Shown here one piece after another: positions 22,334-30,393 of a stretch of DNA of 64,000 bases. The notes beneath the pieces are model-generated. The model saw only the letters and a list, made by a program, of their open reading frames with translations, did no database searches and was not told the origin of the DNA. The stretch spans positions 1-64,000 of the forward strand of contig NZ_JADPJI010000012.1 in assembly GCF_023073355.1 (NCBI RefSeq), in the 5' to 3' direction. Origin of the DNA: Bradyrhizobium sp. 199. Its GTDB lineage: Bacteria; Pseudomonadota; Alphaproteobacteria; Rhizobiales; Xanthobacteraceae. Positions within the stretch are counted from its first letter, which is position 1. Each line of letters starts with the position of its first letter. The translations under genes were made by a program, and so were the position numbers.

Positions 22334-23095
22334 ATGGAGGCGCGCGTGACCGATAAAGTCGTTGTCATCACCGGCGGCAGCCGCGGCATCGGCCGCGCAA
22401 CCGCGATTGCGGCGGCCGCGCGTGGCTTCCGCGTCGTGGTCGGCTATGCCAGCAACAAGACCGCCGCCGACGAGGTGGTCTCGCAGATCGAAGCCAGCAA
22501 CGGCAAGGCCATCGCGGTGAAATGCGATGTCGCCGAGGAAAGCGACATCCTCGCGCTGTTCAAGGAAGCCGACAAGTTCGGCACGCTCGGCGCGCTGGTC
22601 AACAATGGCGGCATCGTCGGTCAAAGCGGCGTACGCGTCGACGAGATGTCGGCCGAGCGCATCCAGCGCGTGATGGCGGTCAACGTCACCGGCTCAATCC
22701 TCTGCGCGCGCGAGGCGGTGAAGCGGATGTCGACCAAGCACGGCGGCAAGGGCGGCGTCATCGTCAATCTGTCGTCGGTCGCCGCCAGGCTCGGCGCGCC
22801 CAACACCTATGTCGACTATGCGGCCTCGAAGGGCGCGATCGATTCTTTCACCATCGGCCTCGGCTATGAAGTCGCGGGCGAAGGCATCCGCGTCGCGGGC
22901 ATTCGCCCTGGCCTGATCGACACCGAGATCCATGCCGCCGGCGGCGAGCCCGACCGCGCCCATCGTCTGGCCCATCTGGTGCCGATGAAGCGCGTCGGCA
23001 CCGCCGACGAAATCGCCAAGGCCATCGTCTGGCTGATGTCGGACGAGGCTTCCTACGTCACCTCAGCCATTCTCGATGTGTCCGGCGGACGCTGA
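22334..23095 (+). CDS. SDR family oxidoreductase
   Basis: 253-residue classical short-chain dehydrogenase/reductase. NAD(P)-binding TGGSRGIGRA is at residues ~13-22, LVNNGGI occupies the NNAG position (Ala replaced by Gly), the catalytic Ser is in NLSSVAA, and the Tyr-x3-Lys is in VDYAASKGA. The C-terminus TSAILDVSGGR is typical. A sugar- or keto-reductase activity is likely but the substrate cannot be assigned. It sits between odhB and lpdA in the same direction. A GTG at 22346 (VTDKVVVITGG) is an alternative start. An 18-base tandem duplication spans its stop codon. Confidence 0.9.
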   Translation: MEARVTDKVVVITGGSRGIGRATAIAAAARGFRVVVGYASNKTAADEVVSQIEASNGKAIAVKCDVAEESDILALFKEADKFGTLGALVNNGGIVGQSGVRVDEMSAERIQRVMAVNVTGSILCAREAVKRMSTKHGGKGGVIVNLSSVAARLGAPNTYVDYAASKGAIDSFTIGLGYEVAGEGIRVAGIRPGLIDTEIHAAGGEPDRAHRLAHLVPMKRVGTADEIAKAIVWLMSDEASYVTSAILDVSGGR

Positions 23096-23117
23096 CGCAC
23101 CGGCGGACGCTGACACA
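23082..23117 (+). repeat. 18-base tandem duplication across the SDR stop codon
   Basis: CCGGCGGACGCTGACGCA is followed directly by CCGGCGGACGCTGACACA. Because 18 is a multiple of three, the copy repeats the last codons (Gly-Gly-Arg-stop) and places a second stop in frame. Confidence 0.8.
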
Positions 23118-23151
23118 TCCTCATCACGCTAAACTCACGGGACTTTCTCTC

Positions 23152-24552
23152 ATGGCTACCTACGATCTCGTCGTCATCGGCACCGGACCGGGCGGTTATG
23201 TCTGCGCGGTGCGCGCCAGCCAGCTCGGCATGAAAGTCGCCGTGGTCGAAAAGAACGCCACGCTCGGCGGCACCTGCCTCAACGTCGGTTGCATGCCCTC
23301 GAAGGCGCTGCTGCACGCCTCAGAAATGTTCGAGGAAGCCGGCCATTCCTTCGCGAAAATGGGCGTGTCGGTCTCGTCGCCGAAGCTCGATCTGCCCGCG
23401 ATGATGAACTTCAAGCAGCAGGGCATCGACGGCAACGTCAAGGGCGTCGAGTTCCTGATGAAGAAGAACAAGATCGACGTGCTCAAGGGCACCGGCAAGA
23501 TCCTCGGCAGCGGCAAGGTCGAGGTCTCCGCCGACGGCAAGTCGCAAGTCGTCGAGACCAAGAACATCGTCATCGCCACCGGCTCGGATATCGCGCGGCT
23601 CAAGGGCATCGAGATCGACGAGAAGCGCATCGTCTCCTCCACCGGCGCGCTGTCGCTGGACAAGGTCCCAGGCAAGCTGCTGATCGTGGGCGCCGGCGTG
23701 ATCGGCCTCGAGCTCGGCTCGGTCTGGCATCGCCTCGGCGCTGAAGTCGTCGTGGTTGAATTCCTCGATCGCATCCTGCCCGGCATGGACGGCGAGATCG
23801 CCAAGCAATTCCAGCGCATCCTGGAAAAGCAGGGATTTGCGTTCAAGCTTGCCGCCAAAGTCACGGCCGTCGACACCTCGGGCAAGTCGCTGAAGGCGAC
23901 GATCGAGCCCGCCGCCGGCGGCGCTGCCGAGACGCTGGAAGCCGACGTCGTGCTGGTCTGCATCGGCCGCGTGCCGTACACGGATGCTCTCGGCCTGAAG
24001 GAGGCCGGCGTTGCGCTCGATCCTCGTGGCCGCGTGCAGATCGATCCGCATTTCGCCACCAGCCTGAAGGGGATCTATGCCATCGGCGACGTGGTCGCGG
24101 GCCCGATGCTCGCGCACAAGGCCGAGGATGAGGGCGTTGCGGTGGCCGAGATCATCGCCGGCCAGGCCGGCCACGTGAATTACGATGTGATCCCGGGCGT
24201 CGTGTATACCACGCCGGAAGTGTCCTCCGTCGGCAAGACCGAAGAGGAACTGAAGCAGGCGGGCACAGCCTATACCGTCGGAAAGTTTCCCTTTACCGCC
24301 AACGGCCGCTCCAAGGTCAATCAGACCACGGACGGCTTCGTGAAGATTCTCGCAGATGCGAAGACCGATCGCGTGCTCGGCGTGCACATTATCGGCCGCG
24401 AAGCCGGCGAAATGATCCATGAAGCCTGCGTTCTCATGGAGTTTGGCGGCAGCGCGGAGGATCTCGCCCGCACCTGCCACGCCCACCCGACCCGCTCGGA
24501 GGCCATCAAGGAGGCCGCGCTTGCAGTCGGCAAGCGGGCCATCCATATGTAG
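23152..24552 (+). CDS. lpdA: dihydrolipoyl dehydrogenase (E3)
   Basis: 466-residue FAD-dependent E3 that reoxidises dihydrolipoamide in the 2-oxoglutarate dehydrogenase complex and possibly other complexes. FAD-binding GTGPGGYVCAVRA is at the N-terminus; the redox pair is Cys42/Cys47 in GGTCLNVGCMPSK. The NAD-binding GAGVIGLELGSVW lies near residue 183, and the C-terminal catalytic CHAHPTRSEA has the His-Glu dyad. It completes the sucA-odhB-(SDR)-lpdA set. Confidence 0.97.
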   Translation: MATYDLVVIGTGPGGYVCAVRASQLGMKVAVVEKNATLGGTCLNVGCMPSKALLHASEMFEEAGHSFAKMGVSVSSPKLDLPAMMNFKQQGIDGNVKGVEFLMKKNKIDVLKGTGKILGSGKVEVSADGKSQVVETKNIVIATGSDIARLKGIEIDEKRIVSSTGALSLDKVPGKLLIVGAGVIGLELGSVWHRLGAEVVVVEFLDRILPGMDGEIAKQFQRILEKQGFAFKLAAKVTAVDTSGKSLKATIEPAAGGAAETLEADVVLVCIGRVPYTDALGLKEAGVALDPRGRVQIDPHFATSLKGIYAIGDVVAGPMLAHKAEDEGVAVAEIIAGQAGHVNYDVIPGVVYTTPEVSSVGKTEEELKQAGTAYTVGKFPFTANGRSKVNQTTDGFVKILADAKTDRVLGVHIIGREAGEMIHEACVLMEFGGSAEDLARTCHAHPTRSEAIKEAALAVGKRAIHM

Positions 24553-24586
24553 GCACGCGCCCAGGACCGAATCGGGCGGGAAACAC

Positions 24587-25117
24587 ATGCTGCGCCGCCT
24601 TCTTCAACCGGTCTGGGTCCTGCTTGCGATCGTCTTCCTGATCGAAGCCTGGCTGTGGGACCATCTCGAGCCGATCGTCGCGCGGATTGTCGCAATCATC
24701 CCGCTGGCGCGGTTCAAGCAATGGCTGACGGATCGCGTCGATGCGCTGTCGCCGGCCATGACGCTGATCGTGTTCGCGGTCCCTATCGTCCCGCTGTTTC
24801 CGCTCAAGCTGGTCGGGCTGTGGCTGCTCACGCATGAGTACTGGACCAGCGCCGTCTTCACGATCGTTTTCGCGAAAATGCTCGGCGTCGGCGTCACCGC
24901 CTTCGTATTCGATGTGACGCGCGACAAGCTCTTGGAGATGCACTGGTTCGAGCGGATCTACGGTCTCGTGCTGAAGCTGCGCGCCAAGGCCGCCGAGCTG
25001 GTCGACCCGGTCAAGCGCCGCATCCGCGAGCTGATCGCCGGCAACGGCGAGGGCTGGTCGTCACGTACGCTGCGTCTGATCCAGCGTTTCAGGAAGAGTG
25101 TGCACGAAGCGCGCTAG
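24587..25117 (+). CDS. small membrane protein of unknown function
   Basis: 176 residues with a hydrophobic N-terminal segment (QPVWVLLAIVFLIEAWLW) and two further hydrophobic stretches (MTLIVFAVPIVPLFPLKLVG; then about residues 95-115). A basic C-terminal tail follows (RRIRELIAGNGEG ... RFRKSVHEAR). I do not recognise a named family. It follows lpdA by 34 bases and may be cotranscribed. The ATG at 24587 is chosen because the longer frame reads through lpdA in another phase. Confidence 0.75.
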   Translation: MLRRLLQPVWVLLAIVFLIEAWLWDHLEPIVARIVAIIPLARFKQWLTDRVDALSPAMTLIVFAVPIVPLFPLKLVGLWLLTHEYWTSAVFTIVFAKMLGVGVTAFVFDVTRDKLLEMHWFERIYGLVLKLRAKAAELVDPVKRRIRELIAGNGEGWSSRTLRLIQRFRKSVHEAR

Positions 25118-25146
25118 CGCTTCGCCACATCGGCGGTCGCCTCGCC

Positions 25147-25213
25147 CGGATGAGCGAAGTGAACTCCAGGATTCTCACTCGCGGCTGGCCGCATATCGCT
25201 GCGCTCGTGCGGG
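25147..25213. repeat. palindromic repeat remnant
   Basis: GCCCGGATGAGCGAAGTGA and TATCGCTGCGCTCGTGCGGGC are degenerate inverse complements, resembling the other intergenic palindromes in this window. It lies between two convergent genes. Confidence 0.5.
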
Positions 25214-25222
25214 CTACACGCC

Positions 25223-25813
25223 TCAGTGCAGATGCAGCAGGTGCGGCAGCCACAGACCGAGCCCGGTCATGACGAGCCCGCCGAGCGTCAGCAGGCCGGC
25301 GACATAGGCGAGTGCGATCATGCCGGTGATGATGGTGGCCGAGGCCAGCACGATGCCGATCTGGAAGGCGGCGGACGCCAGCTCGAAGTGATGATACTTC
25401 GCGGTCGCCTCGTCGCGCTCATGCTCGGCGTGTTTGGCCTTTTCGGCGAGCTGCTCTGTGCCTTCGCCGGTCTCCGGCTCGGAGCGGTAGCGCGCCGCGG
25501 TCTTCTGCCAGTCCTCGATCTGCTTCTGCGCAGCGGCCTTGACGGCGTCGTCGGTGACGGAGCCCAGCGTCAGCTTGCCCTGCTCGGCGGCGGCCTGCAC
25601 CACGGTGCGGCGGATGCTTTTAGCCTGGAAGAAAGCCCAGAGATTGGAAGCCTGGACGTTCTTGCTGATCGATTCGGTCTGGGCGCCCTTGCCGAGCGTC
25701 TCCGAAATCGCCAGGAACAGCGCCAGCACGGCGATCAGGAGCGCGATCTTCTTGTTCGAGCCGGACGCGTGTTCGGCGTGCTCGGCGTGCTCCATGCTCT
25801 CATGTGCGCTCAT
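25223..25813 (-). CDS. DUF4337 family membrane protein
   Basis: 196 residues. After a His/Glu-rich start (MSAHESMEHAEHAEHASG) comes one TM helix (KKIALLIAVLALFLAISE). A soluble, partly coiled-coil middle follows (KNVQASNLWAFFQAKSIRRT ... AEHERDEATAKYHHFELA), then two C-terminal TM helices. This order matches the DUF4337 family, whose function is unknown. The ATG at 25813 has a strong ribosome site (GGCAGGAGAG) and is preferred to a longer frame to 26020. Confidence 0.85.
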   Translation of the reverse strand: MSAHESMEHAEHAEHASGSNKKIALLIAVLALFLAISETLGKGAQTESISKNVQASNLWAFFQAKSIRRTVVQAAAEQGKLTLGSVTDDAVKAAAQKQIEDWQKTAARYRSEPETGEGTEQLAEKAKHAEHERDEATAKYHHFELASAAFQIGIVLASATIITGMIALAYVAGLLTLGGLVMTGLGLWLPHLLHLH

Positions 25814-25949
25814 AGATCTCTCCTGCCTCTGTTCCGCAACGATTGACCGAACCGCGGGCGCCGCGCAAGAGGCACGCGAGCTATGACGAGAGTGTGTCAG
25901 TTCTGCCGGCCGCGCTGCCCGTGGGGCGCCGGGCGCCACACGCGATCGT

Positions 25950-27506
25950 TCACCGCACGCGTTCCGCCGGAAACTCCACCGCATCCCCGTGGTCGGGCAT
26001 GTCGTCATACGGCGTGACAAAGAAGCGCGGATGACGCGGTTCGAACGCGCCGCCGGTCAGGCAGGCAAAGACCAGCGGAAAGGTGTCGATCAAGGTGATG
26101 TCGTCGGGAGCGGCAGCGCGGCATTGCCGTGGCAGCCGAATCGCATCCAGCACGCCGAATCGTTCGTGTAAATCGGCGTCCGACCAGCTAGATGGCGAAC
26201 GCTTGGTCTGGCCGCGGAAGTCCGTGCCATGATCCGACTGGAGGATGATCAGTGCGCCGGGATCTGACGTCACGATGGTGTCGACAAGCGTCAGCGTCTG
26301 CGCGTTGGTGCAGCGGAGCTGGTCGAGGAAGGCCGGGCGGCTCGCCGGGATCCAGCGCTGGAGGTCCGGGGCGGCAGGGCGCAAACCGCAGTCCGCCGTG
26401 AAACGGAACGGCACATGCGGCACCAGGATATGCGCGTAGAGGAAGAACGGCGATGGAGTCGCCTGGACCTCATTCACGAGATGGGTCAGGTCATCCACGC
26501 CGCCCCACGCAAACGGCGACTGCCGTCGACCGACGATCAAGTCGACGATCGGTGTGTTGGAGAGGATGGCGACGTCCATTTCGTCCAGTCCGACATTTCC
26601 GCGCAGGCATCTCGGCGCGTCGAATGCGCATTTGGTCAAATTGTCATAGCCGTTTTCGAAATGGACATAGCTGTATCCGGCCGAGGTGAGCCGGGCCACG
26701 GTCCGGTTCTTGCCTCGCACGATCGGATACAGCCGCTCCACCGGGAAAGCCTTGAGGTCCTTGCCTTCGCCCTCGACGGTGTAGTCGGCGTTGGCCGTGC
26801 TCGAAATCGAATTGGCCGTGGCCGGAAAATTCGAGCGGGCGTTGCGAAATATCGTAAAGTCCTTCGAGCCGAGCGACTCGAGGAAGCCGCTATTGTCGAA
26901 TGAAAAGTCTTCCTTGAGGACGTCCTGCCTCGGATAGGCATCGAGCACGATCCAATAGATGTTTGGAGACATCGTGAGCTTCATCGCCGGCTCACGGCCT
27001 TCCGGGACCGGGTGCGGCGCGCGCTGCTTGTTCGTAAGCGCGCTCGCGATGCGGACGGCGGGCGGTGCGGCAAACGCCAACGACAGCACCAGCGCGACCG
27101 TCACCAGCGCCGGTCGGCGGATGACAATCAGGGCACCGATGCCGGTGGCGACGGCCATCATGGTCCAGGCGATCGCGGCCCAGTCGCCGAAGCGGCCCTT
27201 CATCTCGTACTCAACCAGCTCGACGCGATAGGCGAAGAAGACGAAGATCGTCAGTCCGACCGCCAGAACGATGCGCCACGGCGGGATCTTGCGCAGCAGC
27301 AATGCGAGACATCCAGAGAGGACTGCCGCGATAGCCACGATGCCGGCCGCGTATTGCATCACACGCGACGGATTCGCCAGCGCGCTCAGGTTCGCCGCGT
27401 AGAAATTGAGGAGGGCCATCGTGGATAGAAGCACGGCGGCCGCGACCGCGCGGAGCAGGACGAATCTGTCGTTGGATCGGCGCGGCATTCCGGTTTCAGC
27501 CGGCAT
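25950..27506 (-). CDS. membrane-anchored sulfatase / phosphoglycerol-transferase-fold enzyme
   Basis: About 518 residues in the alkaline-phosphatase superfamily. The N-terminal third has four to five TM helices (roughly residues 15-165). A periplasmic domain with the sulfatase/LTA-synthase pattern follows: IYWIVLDAYPRQD (metal Asp), FPATANSISS (probable Thr/Ser nucleophile), HILVPHVPF, and ILQSDHGTDF (metal Asp-His). A Cys-type sulfatase site (CxPxR) is absent, so a phosphoglycerol or phosphoethanolamine transferase or hydrolase role is more likely than sulfate ester cleavage; the substrate is unknown. It overlaps the end of the methyltransferase gene. ATGs at 27521, 27506 and 27488 are all possible starts. 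Confidence 0.8.
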   Translation of the reverse strand: MPAETGMPRRSNDRFVLLRAVAAAVLLSTMALLNFYAANLSALANPSRVMQYAAGIVAIAAVLSGCLALLLRKIPPWRIVLAVGLTIFVFFAYRVELVEYEMKGRFGDWAAIAWTMMAVATGIGALIVIRRPALVTVALVLSLAFAAPPAVRIASALTNKQRAPHPVPEGREPAMKLTMSPNIYWIVLDAYPRQDVLKEDFSFDNSGFLESLGSKDFTIFRNARSNFPATANSISSTANADYTVEGEGKDLKAFPVERLYPIVRGKNRTVARLTSAGYSYVHFENGYDNLTKCAFDAPRCLRGNVGLDEMDVAILSNTPIVDLIVGRRQSPFAWGGVDDLTHLVNEVQATPSPFFLYAHILVPHVPFRFTADCGLRPAAPDLQRWIPASRPAFLDQLRCTNAQTLTLVDTIVTSDPGALIILQSDHGTDFRGQTKRSPSSWSDADLHERFGVLDAIRLPRQCRAAAPDDITLIDTFPLVFACLTGGAFEPRHPRFFVTPYDDMPDHGDAVEFPAERVR

Positions 27507-28899
27507 GTCTTGCAAATTCATACAGCGTGCGGCCACCCGGGGTGAGCTCGAGCCGCCGCACGATTGTTGCCTGCCGGGTCAAGGCGCGCTCGAATTGGTC
27601 GCCGTCATAGCCATCGAAAATGTCACGCCTCAGTCTCAGCATCCGCTGGATCATCGGGTCGGACTTCGGGACGAACTCGATCACACCGCGCGGCGCCAAT
27701 CCGACCAGCCAATCCAGCACCGACGGCAGTGGAATATTCCGGCCGATGGCGAGATGGTGCACGATCGCGAGCGCGATGACGGCGTCCGCCTTGCTGCGCG
27801 AATGCAGCCCCGGACGCTCGGCCTCGGCCCAGCCCTGACCGGGGCTCGGATTTGCCGCATCGCTGAACAGCGGGAGAAAGGCCAAATTGTCCGCGCTCGC
27901 GCGCGCCACCGCAACGTCGAGCGCATTGAGATCGGCGTCGAACCCGATCACCGAACGAGCCCGGTTTTGCAAAAGCGCCTGCGAATATCGACCGGTGTTG
28001 CAGCCGATGTCCCACGCGCAGGCCGGCGTATTGTTCTGCGCGAAGCCGCTGACGAATTCCTGCTTCCTGCTTTCCTCGGTGTCCGAATATGAAAGATTGC
28101 CGCGCTCATATTGCTGCCATTCGGTCGGTCCGACGTCTTTGGGCGCAAGATTGGAGATCCAGCGACGCAAGCGGCGCAACATCATCTGAAGCGCGGCTTT
28201 GGGAAGCGGCTTTGGCTCGCGTGAGGGCTGATCCGGTGCGCGGCGTGCCCGTCGCTGAAAGCGGTCCGGAAGCGTGATGTTGGTCAGGATGTCCGGGGAG
28301 AGCCACCGCTTGGGCCATCCGATCAGCGCCGCCATGTCGGCGGTCGGAATGCCCTCCAATGCGCCCCGGTACCAGGCGTTGTGGGCGACGCCGAGCAGGG
28401 CGCGCATCAGCAACGGGTTCACGAACTGCTCGACGAACTGCCGGTGGCCGTCCCAATAGTCGCCGTCTCGGTACGGCACGAAAGAGCAAATATCGATGAA
28501 GACCGGCCGGATTCCGATGAACTGGATATTGTACGCGGTCGCATCCGACAGCGTCAGGCCGAAGTCGAGTGCGAGCAGATGGACATCGAGGTGGAGCAGG
28601 GCGGCGCGCTTGAGCAGTTCGAACGGCCATTCATACGGGTAGGAGATGAACGGGACCCGTGGATGCTCCAGAACTTTCCGTCGACCGGATTCGGCCTCGA
28701 CCAGCGTCTGCGTCGCCTCGTCGGAGCCTGCATCTTCCGCGGCGACGATCCATCCTCTTTCGATCAGCGCGTCGTAGGCGCCCGACGATTTCAGCAGCAG
28801 GAAGTTGCGATATGCTTCTTGGTCGACCGCGCGAAAGACTCGGCCAGCTCTGGTGAAGACGTAGCCTGAGGGATCGCGGAACGATCCGGGATCACGCAT
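27496..28899 (-). CDS. class I SAM-dependent methyltransferase, NoeA-like
   Basis: 467 residues. An N-terminal domain of about 200 residues (RDPSGYVFTRAGRVFRAV ... SYPYEWPFELLKRAALL) resembles the NoeA-related family named after a rhizobial nodulation gene. A Rossmann methyltransferase domain follows: motif I CAWDIGCNTGRYSQAL, acidic motif II IGFDADLNAL, and VIALAIVHHLAIG. The substrate is unknown; a cell-surface glycan precursor is an inference from its neighbours. The ATG at 28899 overlaps the stop of the YLDPG gene by eight bases; an upstream codon at 28929 would lie inside that gene. Confidence 0.85.
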   Translation of the reverse strand: MRDPGSFRDPSGYVFTRAGRVFRAVDQEAYRNFLLLKSSGAYDALIERGWIVAAEDAGSDEATQTLVEAESGRRKVLEHPRVPFISYPYEWPFELLKRAALLHLDVHLLALDFGLTLSDATAYNIQFIGIRPVFIDICSFVPYRDGDYWDGHRQFVEQFVNPLLMRALLGVAHNAWYRGALEGIPTADMAALIGWPKRWLSPDILTNITLPDRFQRRARRAPDQPSREPKPLPKAALQMMLRRLRRWISNLAPKDVGPTEWQQYERGNLSYSDTEESRKQEFVSGFAQNNTPACAWDIGCNTGRYSQALLQNRARSVIGFDADLNALDVAVARASADNLAFLPLFSDAANPSPGQGWAEAERPGLHSRSKADAVIALAIVHHLAIGRNIPLPSVLDWLVGLAPRGVIEFVPKSDPMIQRMLRLRRDIFDGYDGDQFERALTRQATIVRRLELTPGGRTLYEFARHAG

Positions 28900-29140
28900 C
28901 GCGGTTCGATTTGGATCTGCTGGTCGCAACGTCCGGCGACGGTTCCGAGCGCCGGAAGAAACCCATCACCCGCTTTCCGTAAGCGCGAATGGCGATCAGG
29001 CCGCCCGCGATACCGGCAAGCAGCGCCTGCACGGCGAAGGCGCCGCTCCCGGGATCCAGATAGGCATAGGCGCTGGTCGGCATCAGCACGGCGAGCCCGG
29101 CCAGCACCGCCACATTCATTCCCGAAAAGGTCTTGTTCAT
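28892..29140 (-). CDS. small secreted/membrane YLDPG-motif protein
   Basis: 82 residues. A signal peptide (MNKTFSGMNVAVLAGLAVLM ...) ends in SAYA, so the mature protein would begin YLDPGSGAF. A single TM helix (ALLAGIAGGLIAIRAYG) and a basic tail (KRVMGFFRRSE) follow. Short proteins of this design with a Y-L-D-P-G start occur near sulfatase and surface-glycan genes in other bacteria; that is recollection, not a search. Function unknown. It is the first gene of a three-gene minus-strand run; its stop overlaps the methyltransferase ATG by eight bases. Confidence 0.78.
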   Translation of the reverse strand: MNKTFSGMNVAVLAGLAVLMPTSAYAYLDPGSGAFAVQALLAGIAGGLIAIRAYGKRVMGFFRRSEPSPDVATSRSKSNRDA

Positions 29141-29315
29141 TTTCCACACGGCGTAAAGGATAGTCGCGGGTTGCACATGCCGCCTATTCGTCTTTTGTAC
29201 CATCCACCTGCGCGCGTAAACCGAAATCCGCTCCATTGCGCCGGTCATCAACCGTCTACCTGCTGCGATGTGGTGCGCATGGCCACGCCAGACATCAGCG
29301 GGAACGTTCGCAGCC

Positions 29316-30281
29316 TCAGCGCCGCGGATGCGTGCTGGCATAGACCTCGAGCAGGCGCTCGGAATCGATGCCGGTATAGACCTGCGTGGTCGAGAGCGAG
29401 GAATGGCCGAGCAATTCCTGGATCGCGCGTAAGTCGCCGCCGCGCGACAACAGATGCGTGGCGAAGGAATGCCGGAGCGCGTGCGGCGTGGCGCTGTCGG
29501 GCAGGTCGAGCGCGCCGCGCAGCCGCTCCATCGCGAGCTGTATGATGCGCGGGCTCAAGGGGCCGCCCCGCGCGCCGACGAAAATCGGGCCTTCGGCGGG
29601 CAGCGGATACGGGCACATCGCAACGTATTCCTGCACCAGTTCCAGCACGTTTTGCAGCACCGGCACCATGCGGGTCTTGTTGCCCTTGCCTGTGACGACA
29701 AGCACGTCGCCTTCGCCCGGACGCGGCACTTCGCGGCGCTTCAACCCCAAGGCTTCGGAGATGCGCAGGCCCGAGCCGTACAACAGCGCCATCACGGCGG
29801 CATCGCGCGCCAGAATCCAGGCCTCGCGATCCTCGCCGGCGCGCTCGTCGGCATCGGCAAGACGCTTGGCCGATGCCATCGGCAGCGGCTTCGGCAGGCT
29901 CTTTGCGACTTTTGGCGCGCGAATGGCGGAGAGTGCCCCGACCTTGCCCTTGCCCTCGCGCTCCAGAAAACGTCCGAACGAGCGCAGGCCCGCCAGCGCG
30001 CGCATCAGGCTGCGGCCAGCAATGTCGTCGGCGCGGCGCATCGCCATGAAGGCGCGCACGTCGGTCGCCTCCAGCGCGGCGAAGCGCTTGAGCGTGACGC
30101 GTTCGCCCCAGTGAGCACAGAGGAAATCCAGGCATTGCCGCAAGTCGCGGCCATAGGCCTCCAGCGTCTTCGGCGACAGCCGCCGCTCGGCGCCGAGATG
30201 CGACAGCCAGCGCGTCATCTCCTGCGCGATTGAGGGATCGGCGCTGGCGAGCTCGATTTGTGGGGCGGCCGCTTTGCTCAT
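29316..30281 (-). CDS. xerC: tyrosine recombinase XerC
   Basis: 321-residue tyrosine recombinase that, with XerD, resolves chromosome dimers at dif. The N-terminal SAM-like core-binding domain (MTRWLSHLGAERRLSPKTLE) is followed by the catalytic domain with Arg in GSGLRISEALGL, His-x2-Arg in PHALRHSFATHLLSRGG, His in LLGHSSLSTTQVYT, and Tyr in the same segment. It is divergent from priA, a common alphaproteobacterial arrangement that favours XerC over XerD. Confidence 0.9.
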   Translation of the reverse strand: MSKAAAPQIELASADPSIAQEMTRWLSHLGAERRLSPKTLEAYGRDLRQCLDFLCAHWGERVTLKRFAALEATDVRAFMAMRRADDIAGRSLMRALAGLRSFGRFLEREGKGKVGALSAIRAPKVAKSLPKPLPMASAKRLADADERAGEDREAWILARDAAVMALLYGSGLRISEALGLKRREVPRPGEGDVLVVTGKGNKTRMVPVLQNVLELVQEYVAMCPYPLPAEGPIFVGARGGPLSPRIIQLAMERLRGALDLPDSATPHALRHSFATHLLSRGGDLRAIQELLGHSSLSTTQVYTGIDSERLLEVYASTHPRR

Positions 30282-30393
30282 GCGCTCTGGACGTGGTGAT
30301 TCCCGGCAGTATATCGCATCACACTCGTTTATCGTTCGCTAAGGCCGCCCCAGGGCGCTAGCCTTGAAGCCCCCGGGTTCCGATTCTCCGTTC

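Noticed and set aside
27496..28899. Assigning noeA and a nodulation role to the methyltransferase
   Set aside because: The resemblance is to the broad NoeA-related family; no nod box or nodulation genes are nearby.
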